A stretch of DNA of 64,000 bases, from positions 110,106,168 through 110,170,167 of the forward strand of contig CM028379.1 in NCBI GenBank assembly GCA_013146195.2, given 5' to 3'. This document shows positions 10,925-21,148 of the stretch, one piece after another. The notes under the pieces are model-generated. The model saw only the letters and a list, made by a program, of their open reading frames with translations, was not told the DNA's origin and did not search any database. This stretch comes from Codonopsis lanceolata (taxonomy: Eukaryota; Streptophyta; Magnoliopsida; Asterales; Campanulaceae). Within the stretch, counting starts at the first letter, position 1. Every line of letters starts with the position of its first letter. A program made the position numbers and the translations under genes.

Positions 10925-12084
10925 TGTAGCGCCCGATAATTTCCTTGCATTTATTATGATATTTATTTGTCAATCACAAGTTGATTAGTGTTAAACTTGC
11001 AATGCAAGCATGTTAGTCAAATAGTATTTTGACTTGGGTTTTGAGTTCTAATGTGAACTTGGTTATATCGTGAAATAGACTTGTGCAATAGCACGTTTGG
11101 AGTCCGATTGTGTTATTTATGTGTTTTGCATTATTTATGTATTTACATTGTGGACTTAGGTAATTGCCTTATGAAAGTCCATTTTAGCTCAAGATATGTT
11201 GGGCTTGAAGTGTGTCGTGTTTAAAGTCCATATTGGAGTTTGGTTATGTTAGTTATGATTTATAACATTGGAATAGAAAATGACATGTTAGAGCTAGAAA
11301 ATATATATTTTCAGCTAGATTGACCTGAAGTGTATCGTACGCTACGTGTTTGTTTTTTTATTGTTAAAATATATTTTTATTTTAGTATTGACTAATTAAT
11401 AATGATTAATTAGTTTTTAATTGGGTCTAATTGGTGATTAGTTGGTTTGACTTTTGACCCACCAATAAGATTTATATCTCAAAATGACTAGTCATTTCCT
11501 TGGTTATCTTATTGTTTTACGAAGTGATTATTAACTTAGACTAGTATGGTCAAGCTATTGTATTTATTTAGAAGTCATTCCCGCTATCTCCCGAGTAAGA
11601 TTCTAGCTTGCGGGTTCTGGTATTGTTATTCTAGTTGTTATTGTTATTTCCGGCAATTTCAGTCGTGAGATTTTGGTTTAGTCGTTGACAATTAAACTTT
11701 TATTCTTTTAGTTGTTGTTTCCCTCCAACATGTTATAGCCATCGAGTGGTTGTTCATCAGGTTGAGATCTTGTTGTTTCGACGACCTTAGGTTTGTACGA
11801 TGGTTTGTTGCATGTGCGTAATGTTGTGTCACGTAAGAGATAGTTGTCTCTTAGCCTTGCATTCTGCTATATGGAATAGAAGGTTTGGGTTTCATTTATT
11901 AATTACTTCCAAAGATAATGGTTTTTATTTTCTTGTATCGCCGTTAAGGCTTTACATTCATGTTTTGAGCTTATTGGCTCAATTGTTGACTCGCACTATT
12001 AATCTTAGCAAGTCTTTGTCCGTCTTTCTAGATTGTTCTCACGGCGTGACCTTGGGATTTCATATAGAGATTCGGGTCGTGACA
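10925..12084 (+). mobile_element. LTR-like sequence of a second Ty3/gypsy-type element, about 1.16 kb
   Basis: It starts TGTAGCGCCCGATAATTTCC inside the copia integrase and ends GATTCGGGTCGTGACA, giving TG...CA termini. The right flank (CCGGT) does not repeat the left flank (TGGAT). Instead a gag-like zinc-knuckle sequence follows, so this is a 5' LTR plus a remnant of the internal region rather than a clean solo LTR. It contains no coding sequence of its own. Confidence 0.6.
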
Positions 12085-12211
12085 CCGGTGGAGTGCTTCT
12101 ATTGTGGGGGAGCTTGGTCACTTGAGAAAGAATTTCCCGAAGTCAAAGGGTAACCAGTTTGGGAATGCGAGTCAGTCTATTAGCGGGGCGAAGAGAGATA
12201 GCGACGGTAGG
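11616..12211 (+). repeat. Direct duplication, copy 1 (LTR 3' half plus gag knuckle), 596 bp
   Basis: It begins TCTGGTATTGTTATTC and ends GCGACGGTAGG. It is nearly identical to 12383-12994, which has one extra block of about 16 bp (after GTGTCACGT) and a few substitutions. Confidence 0.9.
12085..12211 (+). pseudogene. Gag zinc-knuckle fragment following the LTR
   Basis: Read across one frameshift, the sequence gives a CCHC-like knuckle: CFYCG followed by ELGHLRKNFPKSKG, with the last Cys replaced by Phe. This is usual in Ty3/gypsy gag nucleocapsid. About 100 bp of the Ser/Gly-rich sequence after it remains. A second copy lies at 12868-12994. Confidence 0.55.
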
Positions 12212-12382
12212 CCAAAAGATTACTTTAAAAAAATCATTAGCAACACATTAAAAGAGAATTTGCTTTGTTTCCCAACACTTTATAGTTGCACCAGAACCAA
12301 TTTGTTCATCCAAAAAAATAAAATAGCTAGTTATTTCCTTTATGTTGGGACCATTGTCACATGATGCATCAATACATGTAAA
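12212..12382. other. Spacer between the two duplication copies
   Basis: These 171 bases are AT-rich and not part of either copy. The minus strand has a short open stretch (FTCIDASCDNGPNIKE) that I do not recognise. Confidence 0.4.
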
Positions 12383-12994
12383 TCTGGTATTGTTATTCTA
12401 GTTGTTATTGTTATTTCCGGCAATTTCAGTCGTGAGATTTTGGTTTAGTCGTTGACAATTAAACTTTTATTCTTTTAGTTGTTGTTTCCCTCCAACATGT
12501 TATAGCCATTGAGTGGTTGTTCATCAGGTTGAGATCTTGTTGTTTCGACGACCTTCGGTTTGTACGATGGTTTGTTGCATGTGCGTAATGTTGTGTCACG
12601 TGCGTCGTAGTTTTGTCAAGAGATAGTTGTCTCTTAACCTTGCATTCTGCTATATGGAATAGAAGGCTTGGGTTTCATTTATTAATTACTTCCAAAGATA
12701 ATGGTTTTTATTTTCTTGTATCGCCGTTAAGGCCTTACATTCATGTTTTGAGCTTATTGGCTCAATTGTTGACTCGCACTATTAATCTTAGCAAGTCTTT
12801 GTCCGTCTTTCTAGATTGTTCTCACGGCGTGACCTTTGGATTTCGTATAGAGATTCGGGTCGTGACACCGGTGGAGTGCTTCTATTGTGGGGGAGCTTGG
12901 TCACTTGAGAAAGAATTTCCCGAAGTCAAAGGGTAACCAGTCTGGGAATGCGAGTCAGTCTATTAGCAGGGCGAAGAGAGATAGCGACGGTAGG
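12383..12994 (+). repeat. Direct duplication, copy 2, 612 bp
   Basis: Second copy of 11616-12211. It ends with the same GTAGG, and the next base is the TG of the element A LTR. In copy 1 the bases after GTAGG are CCAAAAG, so element A appears to have integrated exactly here; GTAGG is the predicted left target-site duplicate. Confidence 0.9.
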
Positions 12995-13196
12995 TGATCG
13001 ATGTATTTTATACGTCGATTTTATATGCTTCTGTGACTTGAATTAGGCTATTTCATGAGTCTTTTGAGTACTAATATATGTTTTTGGTGAGTTTTGTAAG
13101 TTTCGAGTTGTTCGTGAAAATACGCGAAACTCGGGGTTTTAAGTGCAAATTACAAAGAAAGAAAAATTGAAGAAAATAAAGTCTGTCAATCTGGAC

Positions 13197-13340
13197 ACCT
13201 TGCGGACGCAAGGTGCCTCAGACCTTGCGACCGCAAGGTAGGCAGTATCGGTCCCTGAAGCCAGCAATCGAAGAGCCAAGAAGCACACACACTGGAGACC
13301 TTGCGGACGCAAGGTATCCAGCACCTTGCGACCGCAAGGT
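13197..13340 (+). repeat. Four 18-bp palindromes in the LTR U3, in two pairs
   Basis: ACCTTGCGGACGCAAGGT occurs at 13197-13214 and 13298-13315. ACCTTGCGACCGCAAGGT occurs at 13222-13239 and 13323-13340. Each has 8-bp arms around a 2-bp centre (GA or AC). Starts within each pair are exactly 25 bp apart and the pairs are 101 bp apart. The order is GA, AC, GA, AC, followed by a TATA box. The same order occurs inside element C at 50788-50625. Confidence 0.9.
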
Positions 13341-13400
13341 AGGCAGAATGCGCGAAATTCGGGTTTTCACACAGTCATTCGATTCAATCACAACTCCCAA

Positions 13401-13410
13401 GTATATATAG
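13401..13410 (+). promoter_or_regulatory. Putative LTR TATA box
   Basis: GTATATATAG lies 61 bp after the last palindrome, in the expected U3 position. The equivalent in element C's LTR is TATATATA at 46341-46348, also 61 bp from its palindromes. Transcription start is not determined. Confidence 0.6.
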
Positions 13411-14304
13411 AAGTCAGATGCCGAGCCTAAGAAGAAGAGGACGGCTGGAAGCTCTCTTTACATAGATTTTAGGTAGTTTTAGATTGTATAACATAATTAG
13501 GTTTTGTAATTTCAAGTATTGAAGATCAAATCATGTCTTCCATCATCTTCATGTGCTGTTCATCGTCTATGATGAACTAAATCATCCCTAATCTAGGAGG
13601 TGGGAGGTAACTTGTATCGAATTTATGTTTTGATTCTCATATATATGTCTATTCAATGCTTGTTGATTGTGTTGTTTATCAATCCCTTTATTATTTCGCT
13701 TTGAACAAATGAATGTAATCGCAAATAATAAAGGCTTAGAGGTGCGGATACCTGCATGACCAAGTGCATATGTCGTACACTGGCTCACCAACACAATAAA
13801 TTGGACCTATCGAAGCACGAGAGTGATAAGTTAGGACCAGGTTCTTACATGATCTAGGTGACAGATAGATCATAAATCTAGGTGACAGCTAGATTACTGT
13901 TCCTGTGCTTAGGATATGGAATGGATGAATTTTTGCGGGGAGGGAGACTGAACCAATTGTTCAACAGACCATATCTATTTTTAGTGAACGAACCCAAGAC
14001 ATTGAATGACATTATTATGAATTGAACATAAAGGAGATATAAGTGAAACCCAGAATCCTAGATTTCCACTCACCATAAGATCTTCATAAACTGTTATTAC
14101 TGTCTAATTAGTTAACATCTATAACTAGTAAATTAGAGTAGAATTAAACATAAAAACCCCCCTTAGGTTAATAATTTGCTATCTATAACCGCACTGTTCG
14201 TGATCACTTGTCTCTGTGGGTTCGACCCTTGCTTCCGAGTCTATTCTATAATAGTCTTGTACACTTGCAAGGAAATAGATAAAATAAAACATCGATCAAG
14301 TTTT

Positions 14305-14322
14305 TGGCGCCGTTGCCGGGGA
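14305..14322 (+). promoter_or_regulatory. Element A primer binding site (tRNA-Asp)
   Basis: TGGCGCCGTTGCCGGGGA is an 18-base exact complement to the 3' end of plant tRNA-Asp (ending ...CGGCAACGGCGCCA). This is the usual primer for Athila-type elements. It lies six bases after the LTR end. Confidence 0.9.
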
Positions 14323-14482
14323 CAAGCTAGTTCACGTAGTTAGTTTGTAGGTAGCGTAGTTTTTAATTTAATTTAGTTTTTAGTTTAATTTTCTGTTTTT
14401 ATAAAAAATAAAAATACAAAAAGATTTTATTTTATTTTGCCTTAATAGTTAGTTGTTTTTAAATTGCTTTTAATTAATTTTT

Positions 14483-15670
14483 ATGCAAGGTCGTAGATCT
14501 TTAAATCCTGAATTGGTAGACTTAGATCAAGAGATAAATATTGTTAAAAGATACCAAAGATATTTTGAAAATCTAGTTTTCGAGCCTGATAATCAAGATA
14601 ATCTGAATCGAGAGGATCCTCTGGTTGATCCTACAATGGAAGATAATAACAATAATCGTAATCCTGAAAACCTAGTTGACCCAGTCAATAGGAATCAAAG
14701 ACAAGAAGAGCCTGCAAGAAGAAATATGGAAGTAGTTGTAAATCAAAGAACTATTAATGATTTTAGTAGACCTTCATTAAATGTGGTAACATCATGTTTA
14801 GTATTGCGGATCTTTGTTAGGAATTTCGAACTAAAAGGACATTATTTTAATGCCATACCATCTTTTCATGGGATGCCTAATGAAGATCTGTCCGGTTTCT
14901 TAAGAGAATATGAATACATGATGAGTACTTTTCCTTTAGGAGGGTTAGCGAAGATCAAATTAAAATGAAATACTTTCCAAAGGCATTAAAAGAATTGGCA
15001 AAGAGATGGTTTATGAACCTAACACCAAGCAGTGTTTTTACTTGGGCACAATTATATGATTTGTTTATGAGCAAATTTTACAAACATGCATCTCTTACGA
15101 GTATAGAAAACAAATCATGTCATTCCAAAATGAACTGTGAAACATTCCATGAGTCATGGGATAGATTTAAAAATACGCTTATTATGTGTCCTCATCATAA
15201 TTTGGCTCAACATGTGTTAGTGCTTCAATTCTATCATGGTCTTTCGCCAGTTTACAAACTATGGTTGATAGTGCAGGTGGTGGTTCTATTAATAGAATGA
15301 CACCGAAGCATTAGAAGAATTATTTGAGATGCTAAGTATTAATTCCCAAATGTAAAAGTGCTAGAGGTAAAAATAGGAGCCTATATCAATTGCAAGATAA
15401 TTCAAATACACAAGCTCAATTTGAAAATTGGCAAATTCAAGAAGCATGTGCTCTATGTGGATTATATTCTCATGCTACTAATTTTTGTCCGTCAAGTGCT
15501 ATGTATTCTCGAGTGCTAATGCTATGAATATGTACCTCAAAGGCCAAGGAATGATCCATATTCCAATACATATAATCCTGGTTGGAGGAATCATCCTAAC
15601 TTTTCTTGGGAGGAAATAAGCCTTTGCAACCTCAACAATTCCAACCTCAACCACCACAACCTCCACATTG
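14483..15670 (+). pseudogene. Element A gag, frameshifted
   Basis: It starts with MQGRRSLNPELVDLDQE, the same start as in elements C (56855, minus) and D (58718). An Asn-rich region follows, then the retrotransposon gag core: FELKGHYFNAIPSFHG, EDLSGFLREYEYM, FPKALKELAKRWFMNL, FHESWDRFKN, CPHHNLAQHVLVLQFYHGL. The nucleocapsid CCHC knuckle CALCGLYSHATNFCP is at about 15449-15493, followed by a Gln/Pro-rich stretch near 15625-15665. Frame breaks occur at about 14960, 15250-15350 and 15500. The start is supported by three-way conservation and the roughly 160-bp leader after the primer site. Gag would form the virus-like particle; this copy is non-functional as read. Confidence 0.88.
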
Positions 15671-16750
15671 CAAAATCAAAATCAAAATCAATTGAGAATT
15701 GAAGAAGTTCCCAAGCAAGAAGTAGCAAGTAAAGGTCAAGCATCGTTGATGAAGTACATGCTTGAAGAAATTGAAAATCAAGAAACATATCGAAAATTCG
15801 AAGCAAATAAAAGAGAAGAAGGGAAGTTCCCTAGTCAAACCGAGCAAGCTAAGTCAATCACCGCTGCGAAGTGGTAAGGTGATAGGTGAAGAGGTAAGTG
15901 ATTCGATCCTCCTTCTAATATGCATGCTTTAGAGAAAATTCTGAAAAAGTAATAGAAAAGAAATCGAAATTGAAAAGATAGTGTTAGTGATAAAGTGATT
16001 GATGATTTAAGTAATCAAGAGGTAGAAAAGAAAAAGTAGAAGTAGAGTTAGAAGTTCCAAATAAGGAACAAGAAAAAGAAAAGAAATTCAAAATAAAGAC
16101 AACACAATTGAAGTAGATAAAGAATTAGATCAAGAAGAAGAGGAACCTTATGTGGCTCCACCACCTTATGTTCCTCCAATTCCGTTCAAGAAGACTTATG
16201 AAAAACCGAATGGACAAACAATTCACGGAAATTTATAATATGTTATCCAAAGTAAATGTAAATTTACCTTTGCTTAATGTTATTAAAAATATTCCAAAGA
16301 TACGCAAAGTTTTTCAAAGATCTTCACTCTAAGAAACACAAGTTTGAAAACAACGAAAAGATTGTTGTTTCGAAAACGTCGGCCTGTTTTACAACCCGAA
16401 TTACCACCTAAGTTGAAGACCCAGCAGCTTTAATATTCAAGTTTCCTTGGGAGACTCTAAAAGATGAAAGCAATGCTAGATTTAGGAGCAAGTATTAACT
16501 TGATGCCTTTTTCGGTCTATAAACAATTAGGTCTAGGAGAACTAAAACCCACTAATATGCAATTACAATTAGCTGATCGCTCAGTTAAATATCCCTTGGG
16601 TATAGTGGAAGATATCCTAGTTCAGGTTGATAAATTAATCATACCAAGAGACTTTGTGGTTCTTGAGATGGAAAGGAAGATATGCACTAATAATGAAGTC
16701 CCAATATTGTTAAAGGTGCACCATTTATGGCAACCGCTAATACAATGATA
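15671..16750 (+). pseudogene. Element A gag-protease linker and aspartic protease
   Basis: A Lys/Glu-rich linker (KYMLEEIENQETYRKFEANK) and a PPYVPPIPF motif at about 16160-16190 lead into the protease. The protease is clear at 16464-16748: MKAMLDLGASINLMPFSVYK with the active-site Asp in DLGAS (Athila elements use DLGAS where retroviruses use DTGA), then ADRSVKYPLGIVEDILV. Several single-base frameshifts lie upstream. It would process Gag-Pol if intact. Confidence 0.85.
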
Positions 16751-17335
16751 AATGTGAAAAATGGTAAACTCACAATGTCACCCTAGGTGAAACATTGAAA
16801 TTTCGTGTTTGATGCTATGAATAGACCTAGTGACATGAGTGCTTGTTTTTCAATTGATGAGATTGAGAAATTAGCCACTGAAACTTTTGAAGAAGAGCAA
16901 GATTATGAGAGAGACAGATTTATTGTCTATGATGATAGCCCTATTCCTCCCATAAAAATTGACATTGAGGAAATTGAAAGAGAAATAGAGGAAGAAGAAA
17001 GAAAGATTAGAAAAAGAAAAGCTAGAAGCTAGTAAAAAAGAAAGATGAAAGAAATAAGGTAGAATCATTAATTTTAAAGAAGATGAAGTAAAGTTATGAA
17101 ATTAAAAAGATGAAGTAGAGATTCTAAAATCTCTCTTTGAGGAAATGAAATTGAAGATATTAAGGAAGAAAAACAAGAAGAGAATAATGAGGCTAAAATA
17201 AAAACAATTCAAGAAAATTCTGAATTTATGCCTTCTATTAATTCTCCCAAAGTCGAAAATTAAAGCCATTACCATCCCACTTAAAATATGCATTTTTAGG
17301 GAAGGTAACACTTACTGTTATTATAGCGGTAGGCT
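16751..17335 (+). pseudogene. Element A acidic spacer between protease and reverse transcriptase
   Basis: It contains FDAMNRPSDMSACFSIDEIE, then a long Glu/Lys-rich run (EEIEREIEEEER...), likely coiled coil, and ends with LPSHLKYAFLG just before the RT domain. The homologous piece in element C is one uninterrupted ORF (54615-53974). Here indels break it after about 17030. No enzymatic motif is visible. Confidence 0.75.
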
Positions 17336-18330
17336 TATCGAGAAAAACAAGAAGTTTGTTAAAAGTTTTATGGACACATAGAAGCCTAGGATGGTCTTTA
17401 GGCGACTTAAAAGGAATTAGTCCCTCTGTGTATGCATAAAATTCATTTAGAGAAGGTAGTAAACCTTCAGAGAAAACGAGAAGACTCAACCCACACATGG
17501 AAGAAGCTGTTAGGAAAGAAGTTCTTAAGCTCTTAGATGCAGTATAATTTACCCTATATCGAGATAGTAAATGGGTTAGTCTGTCCAAGTAGTTCCTAAA
17601 AAGTCGGGGAATTCTTGTTGTCAAAAATGATAAAGATGAATTAGTCCCTACAAGGACTATTACTGGTTATAGAATGTGTATCGATTTGCGTAAATTAAAT
17701 GCGGCAACAAGGAAAGACCACTTTCTTTGCCATTTATTGACCAAATTCTTGAAAGATTAGCGAGCCATGAATACTATTGTTTTCTTGATGGTTTTTAAGG
17801 TATAATCGGATCCTGTTGCACTGAAGACCAAGAGAAAACAACATTTACATGTCCCTTTGGTACTTTTGCCTTTAGGAGAATGCCTTTTGGGTTGTGTAAT
17901 GCACCGACTACTTTTCAAAAATGCATGATTTCTATTTTTTGAGACTTAGTTGAAAGATGCGTGAAAGTTTTCATGGATGATTTTTCGGTTCGGAAATTCT
18001 TTTGATCCTTGTTTAGAAACATACGTCACGAAAGATCTTTCGAAACTAATTTAACGTTAAGTTGGGAGAAAAGTCACTTCATGGTAAAACATGGAATTGT
18101 CTTAGGGCATGTTGTTTCAAATAAAGGAATTGAAGTTGACAAAGCTAAAATTGAAGTTATTTCGCAACTACCCCTCCCCAGTTAAAGGAGTTCGAGTTTT
18201 CGGGTCATCTTTGGTTTTTATCGTAGATTTATAAAAGACTTTTCCAAAATACGTAAACCTCTATGTAATTTGTTAGCCAAAGACACGAGAGTTTATTTTT
18301 GATAAAGAATGTTTGGAAGCTTTTAATTTA
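17336..18330 (+). pseudogene. Element A reverse transcriptase, multiply frameshifted
   Basis: The order of recognisable blocks is SLGDLKGISPS at about 17395-17425, LNPHMEEAVRKEVLKLLDA, TGYRMCIDLRKLNAATRKDHF at about 17660-17725, FRRMPFGLCNAP at about 17870-17910, the catalytic FMDDFSV at about 17970-17992, and GIVLGHVVSNKGIEVDKAKIEVI at about 18095-18160. The YxDD box is FMDD, as usual for Athila. Many one-base gains and losses interrupt the frame. The function would be RNA-templated DNA synthesis inside the particle. Confidence 0.85.
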
Positions 18331-18790
18331 TTAAAAGAAAAGTTGACTACTGCCCCAATCTTATCCGGCCCTGATTGGTCACTTCCGTTCGAAATCATGT
18401 GTGATGCATCGATTTTGCAATTGGAGCCGTGTTAGGACAAAGGGTAGATAGAAAGCCTCATGTGATCCATTATGCTAGTAGAACTCGAATGATGCTCAAT
18501 TGAACTATACCACTCTTGAAAAGGATTTTTAGCGATAGTATATGCTTTAGAAAAATTTAGATCATATTTGCTAGGATCAAAGGTGATAATCTTTTTACGA
18601 TCATGCATTAAAATATCTCTTAAGCAAGAAGGATGCTAAACCAGATTAATTAGATGGATGTTATTGTTACAAGAATTTGACATAACTATCAAGGATAAAA
18701 GAGGAGCAGAATGTTGTGGGCGACCACTTGTCAGGTTAGAATTTTCACCCTTCTTTGGGCGTCAATTTCTTGATGATCTCCCCATTAATG
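18331..18790 (+). pseudogene. Element A RNase H domain
   Basis: CDAS near 18400 gives the first catalytic Asp. GAVLGQRVDRKPHVIHYAS, ALEKFRSYLLGS and the SDHALKYLLSKKDAKP region follow, with DHLS at about 18722-18735 supplying the last acidic residue. Short indels break each block. It would remove the RNA strand during reverse transcription. Confidence 0.8.
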
Positions 18791-20085
18791 ATAATTTTCT
18801 GATGAACAACTCCTAGCCATTAAAGACTCGACCCTTGGTATCTTGACTTTGTCAACTACTATGTGTGCGATATAATTAATCGGATTTTGATCATTACGAA
18901 AAAATTTTTGGCGGAAGCGAAAAAATTTTTTTGGGAAGCTCCTCACTTATACAAGATTTGCTCTGATTCTTTAATAAGAAGATGTATACCAGAAAAAGAC
19001 CAACAAGGTATCATGGAATTTTGCCATGGATATTCGTGTGGTGGTCATTTTAGTGGTAATAAAACCGCTCGAAAAATTTTGCAATCGGTTTGTATTGGCC
19101 CTCTTGTTTTTAGAGATTGTGCTGTTTTCTGAACATGCGACAAATGTCAAAGAGCAGGTGGTATAGGAAAGAAGCGAGATGCCCTTACATGTTTATTTAG
19201 TAGTTGAAATCTTTGATGTTTGGGGTATTGATTTTATGGGCCCCTTTCTGTGTCCATAATTGTGAATATATTTTGGTAGCGATTGATTATGTCTCTAAAT
19301 GGATAGAAGCATTAGCAACTAAAACTAATGATGGAAAAGCAAATTTGTTCTAGGTAATAAGTGACCAAGGAACTCATTTTACCAATAAGTTGTTAAGCAG
19401 TGTTCTTAGAAAGCATGGTGTAACTCACAAATTAGCTACACCTTATCATCCACGAACTTACGGACAAGTAGAAGTAAGCAATAGGCAGAGATAAAGCGGT
19501 GTTAGAAAAACTGTTAGGCCTAATCGTAAAGATTGGGAATCTAAACTTAAGGATGCTTTATGGGCATACGGCGCTTTTAAGACACCCATAGGAATGAGTC
19601 CATATAGGATGGTATATGGTAAAGCTTGCCATTTACCGGTGGAAATTGAGCACAAAGCCTATTGGGCAATTAAAGAATTGAATTTAGATTTGACATTAGG
19701 CTGGAGAAGAAAAGATTGTTCGATTAAATGAATTAGAAGAACATAGACTCAATCGTACCAAAATGCAAAAATTATAAAAAAAGACCAAAAAGTATCATGA
19801 CATGGGATTAGCCAACAAAATGCTTCATCCGGTATGAAAGTATTATTGTTTAACTCTAGGTTAAGGTTATTCGGGTAAATTAAAATCCAAATGGTGCGGT
19901 CCTTTTAGAATAATGCAATTTATCCTCGTAGGTCGTTGATATACAAAACCCCAAAAATAATGAAGTGTTTAAAGTGAATGGACAGCTCAAGCGTATTTTG
20001 AGCCAATGTCGGTTGAGCGAACAATTGAATTAATCCGTTTGGTGACAATGAACCACCAGAGACTAGGCTTGCGGTTTGGTCGAGA
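18791..20085 (+). pseudogene. Element A integrase
   Basis: The zinc-binding region has HGYSCGGHFSGNKTARKILQS and TCDKCQRAG (about 19020-19160). The core has VWGIDFMGPF (first catalytic Asp, about 19220-19240), SDQGTHFTNK (second Asp, about 19360-19390) and GQVEVSNR (Glu, about 19462-19487). It continues with KTPIGMSPYRMVYGKACHLP, a typical Athila integrase ending, and a C-terminal part with no chromodomain. Several frameshifts occur, including loss of the segment before SDQGT. Confidence 0.85.
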
Positions 20086-20098
20086 GCAAAACGTTAAA

Positions 20099-20131
20099 CA
20101 AAGGCGCTAAGTGGGAGGCAACCCACTAATT
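20099..20131 (+). other. Post-pol conserved segment
   Basis: AAAGGCGCTAAGTGGGAGGCAACCCAC follows the end of pol. GGGAGGCAACCCA at this place is a recurrent Athila feature. The same segment is at 51071-51098 (minus) in element C. Confidence 0.7.
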
Positions 20132-20221
20132 TGAAAGTTATTTGTTAACTAGTTAATTTAGATATGTTTTCTCCGATTAAATTCTATTCTTGGACATTTA
20201 ATTTTTAATTAAATATGCCAA

Positions 20222-20245
20222 AATTTAAGTTTGGGGAGAAAAACA
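20222..20245 (+). other. Polypurine-tract-like sequence, internal
   Basis: AATTTAAGTTTGGGGAGAAAAA resembles a polypurine tract but lies far from any 3' LTR. Element C has four such AAGTTTGGGG tracts. Confidence 0.5.
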
Positions 20246-20381
20246 TCTTAATGTTGTATTTATATGTTGCTAATAATTTTTAGTTTAGAATTTTCATACA
20301 GATTTATCAAGACATAAGGAAGTTGAAGGACTAAAGCGCAAAATGTTGAAAAGTTGGAAAGACAAAGTGAAGTTTACGCCC

Positions 20382-20546
20382 ACCTTGCGGGCCTTGAGGT
20401 GTGGGACTGCGACCTTAAGGTCCCGCAAATGCGAATATCGGGCGTGAGGTGTCGGACATGGGGAATGAATGAAGGAATCCCAGCTTTGTGCCTTGCGGGC
20501 CCGCAAGGTGTGGCGGTGCTGCGGCATAAGGTCCCTTTATTTAAAG
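20382..20546 (+). promoter_or_regulatory. Degraded palindrome/TATA module upstream of the accessory ORF
   Basis: CCTTGCGGGCCCGCAAGGT at 20491-20509 and a degenerate ACCTTGCGGGCCTTGAGGT at 20382-20400 are relatives of the LTR palindromes. TTTATTTAAAGC at about 20536-20547 sits where element C has TATATATA. It is the damaged counterpart of 50611-50788 in element C. Confidence 0.55.
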
Positions 20547-20969
20547 CACCGGGTTTTCTTCTTGAATCACACACAGAAAACTCTATCTCTCTTGAAGCGG
20601 CGGCAGTCCAAATTCTTCAATTAGGTCTTCAGATTTCGTATCAACTTCAAGATACACTCTCTCTCTCAAAACCTTCATCTCCCTCACATCTCCATTACAC
20701 TCCATTCAAGTTGAGATTTTGAAGGAGGAAGAATCACCATTGTTCTTTGTAGAAGATCAGCTCACTCGGTTGCATTCACTCGGATCATTTCAAACTAGTA
20801 TTCCTAACACCCTCTTTAATTTTATACGTGAAATATTTGCATGCTAGGGTGCTAGTTAATTTTTAACGTAGATATATTTTTGCATGCTTTAGATTAAATT
20901 TTAATTTTAAAATTTTTAAAACACATTTTAATTGTTATATTTTTAGTTTTTAAAATTTTATCAAACAAA

Positions 20970-21048
20970 ATGTTTAAGCGTAGAAATATAGGTTCTTCAT
21001 CCTGGCAGTTAGGAGGAAGAAGACAAATTTTGACATCACTGGCTTAGG
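20970..21048 (+). pseudogene. Element A 3' accessory ORF, first codons only, cut by gap
   Basis: ATGTTTAAGCGTAGAAATA and the following bases align with the start of the element C accessory ORF (50153, minus), including the SSS run and a Gly/Arg segment, with small indels. The sequence stops at the N run. The rest of the ORF and the 3' LTR of element A are not seen. Confidence 0.7.
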
Positions 21049-21148
21049 NNNNNNNNNNNNNNNNNNNNNNNNNNNNNNNNNNNNNNNNNNNNNNNNNNNN
21101 NNNNNNNNNNNNNNNNNNNNNNNNNNNNNNNNNNNNNNNNNNNNNNNN
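21049..21148. other. Assembly gap (100 N)
   Basis: A 100-base N run, probably a placeholder of unknown true length. It separates the accessory ORF of element A from the first visible LHT repeat copy, so the real left edge of the array is unknown. Confidence 0.98.

Larger units (their letters stand above)
12995..14298 (+). mobile_element. Element A (Athila-like Ty3/gypsy) 5' LTR, 1304 bp
   Basis: It starts TGATCGATGTATTTTATACG and ends AAATAAAACATCGATCA, an extended inverted terminus (TGATCGATGT / ACATCGATCA). The tRNA-Asp primer site starts six bases later. Two further copies of the LTR occur in element C (45479-46757, minus) and element D (57544-58535, plus, start lost in a gap). U3 contains four palindromes and a TATA box, described separately. 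An antisense ORF of about 68 codons at 13588-13794 is present in all three LTRs but has no recognisable product. Confidence 0.9.

Noticed and set aside
12995..21048. Element A as a chromovirus
   Set aside because: The integrase end has no chromodomain, while the tRNA-Asp primer site, DLGAS protease, FMDD box and post-pol GGGAGGCAACCCA all point to the Athila type.
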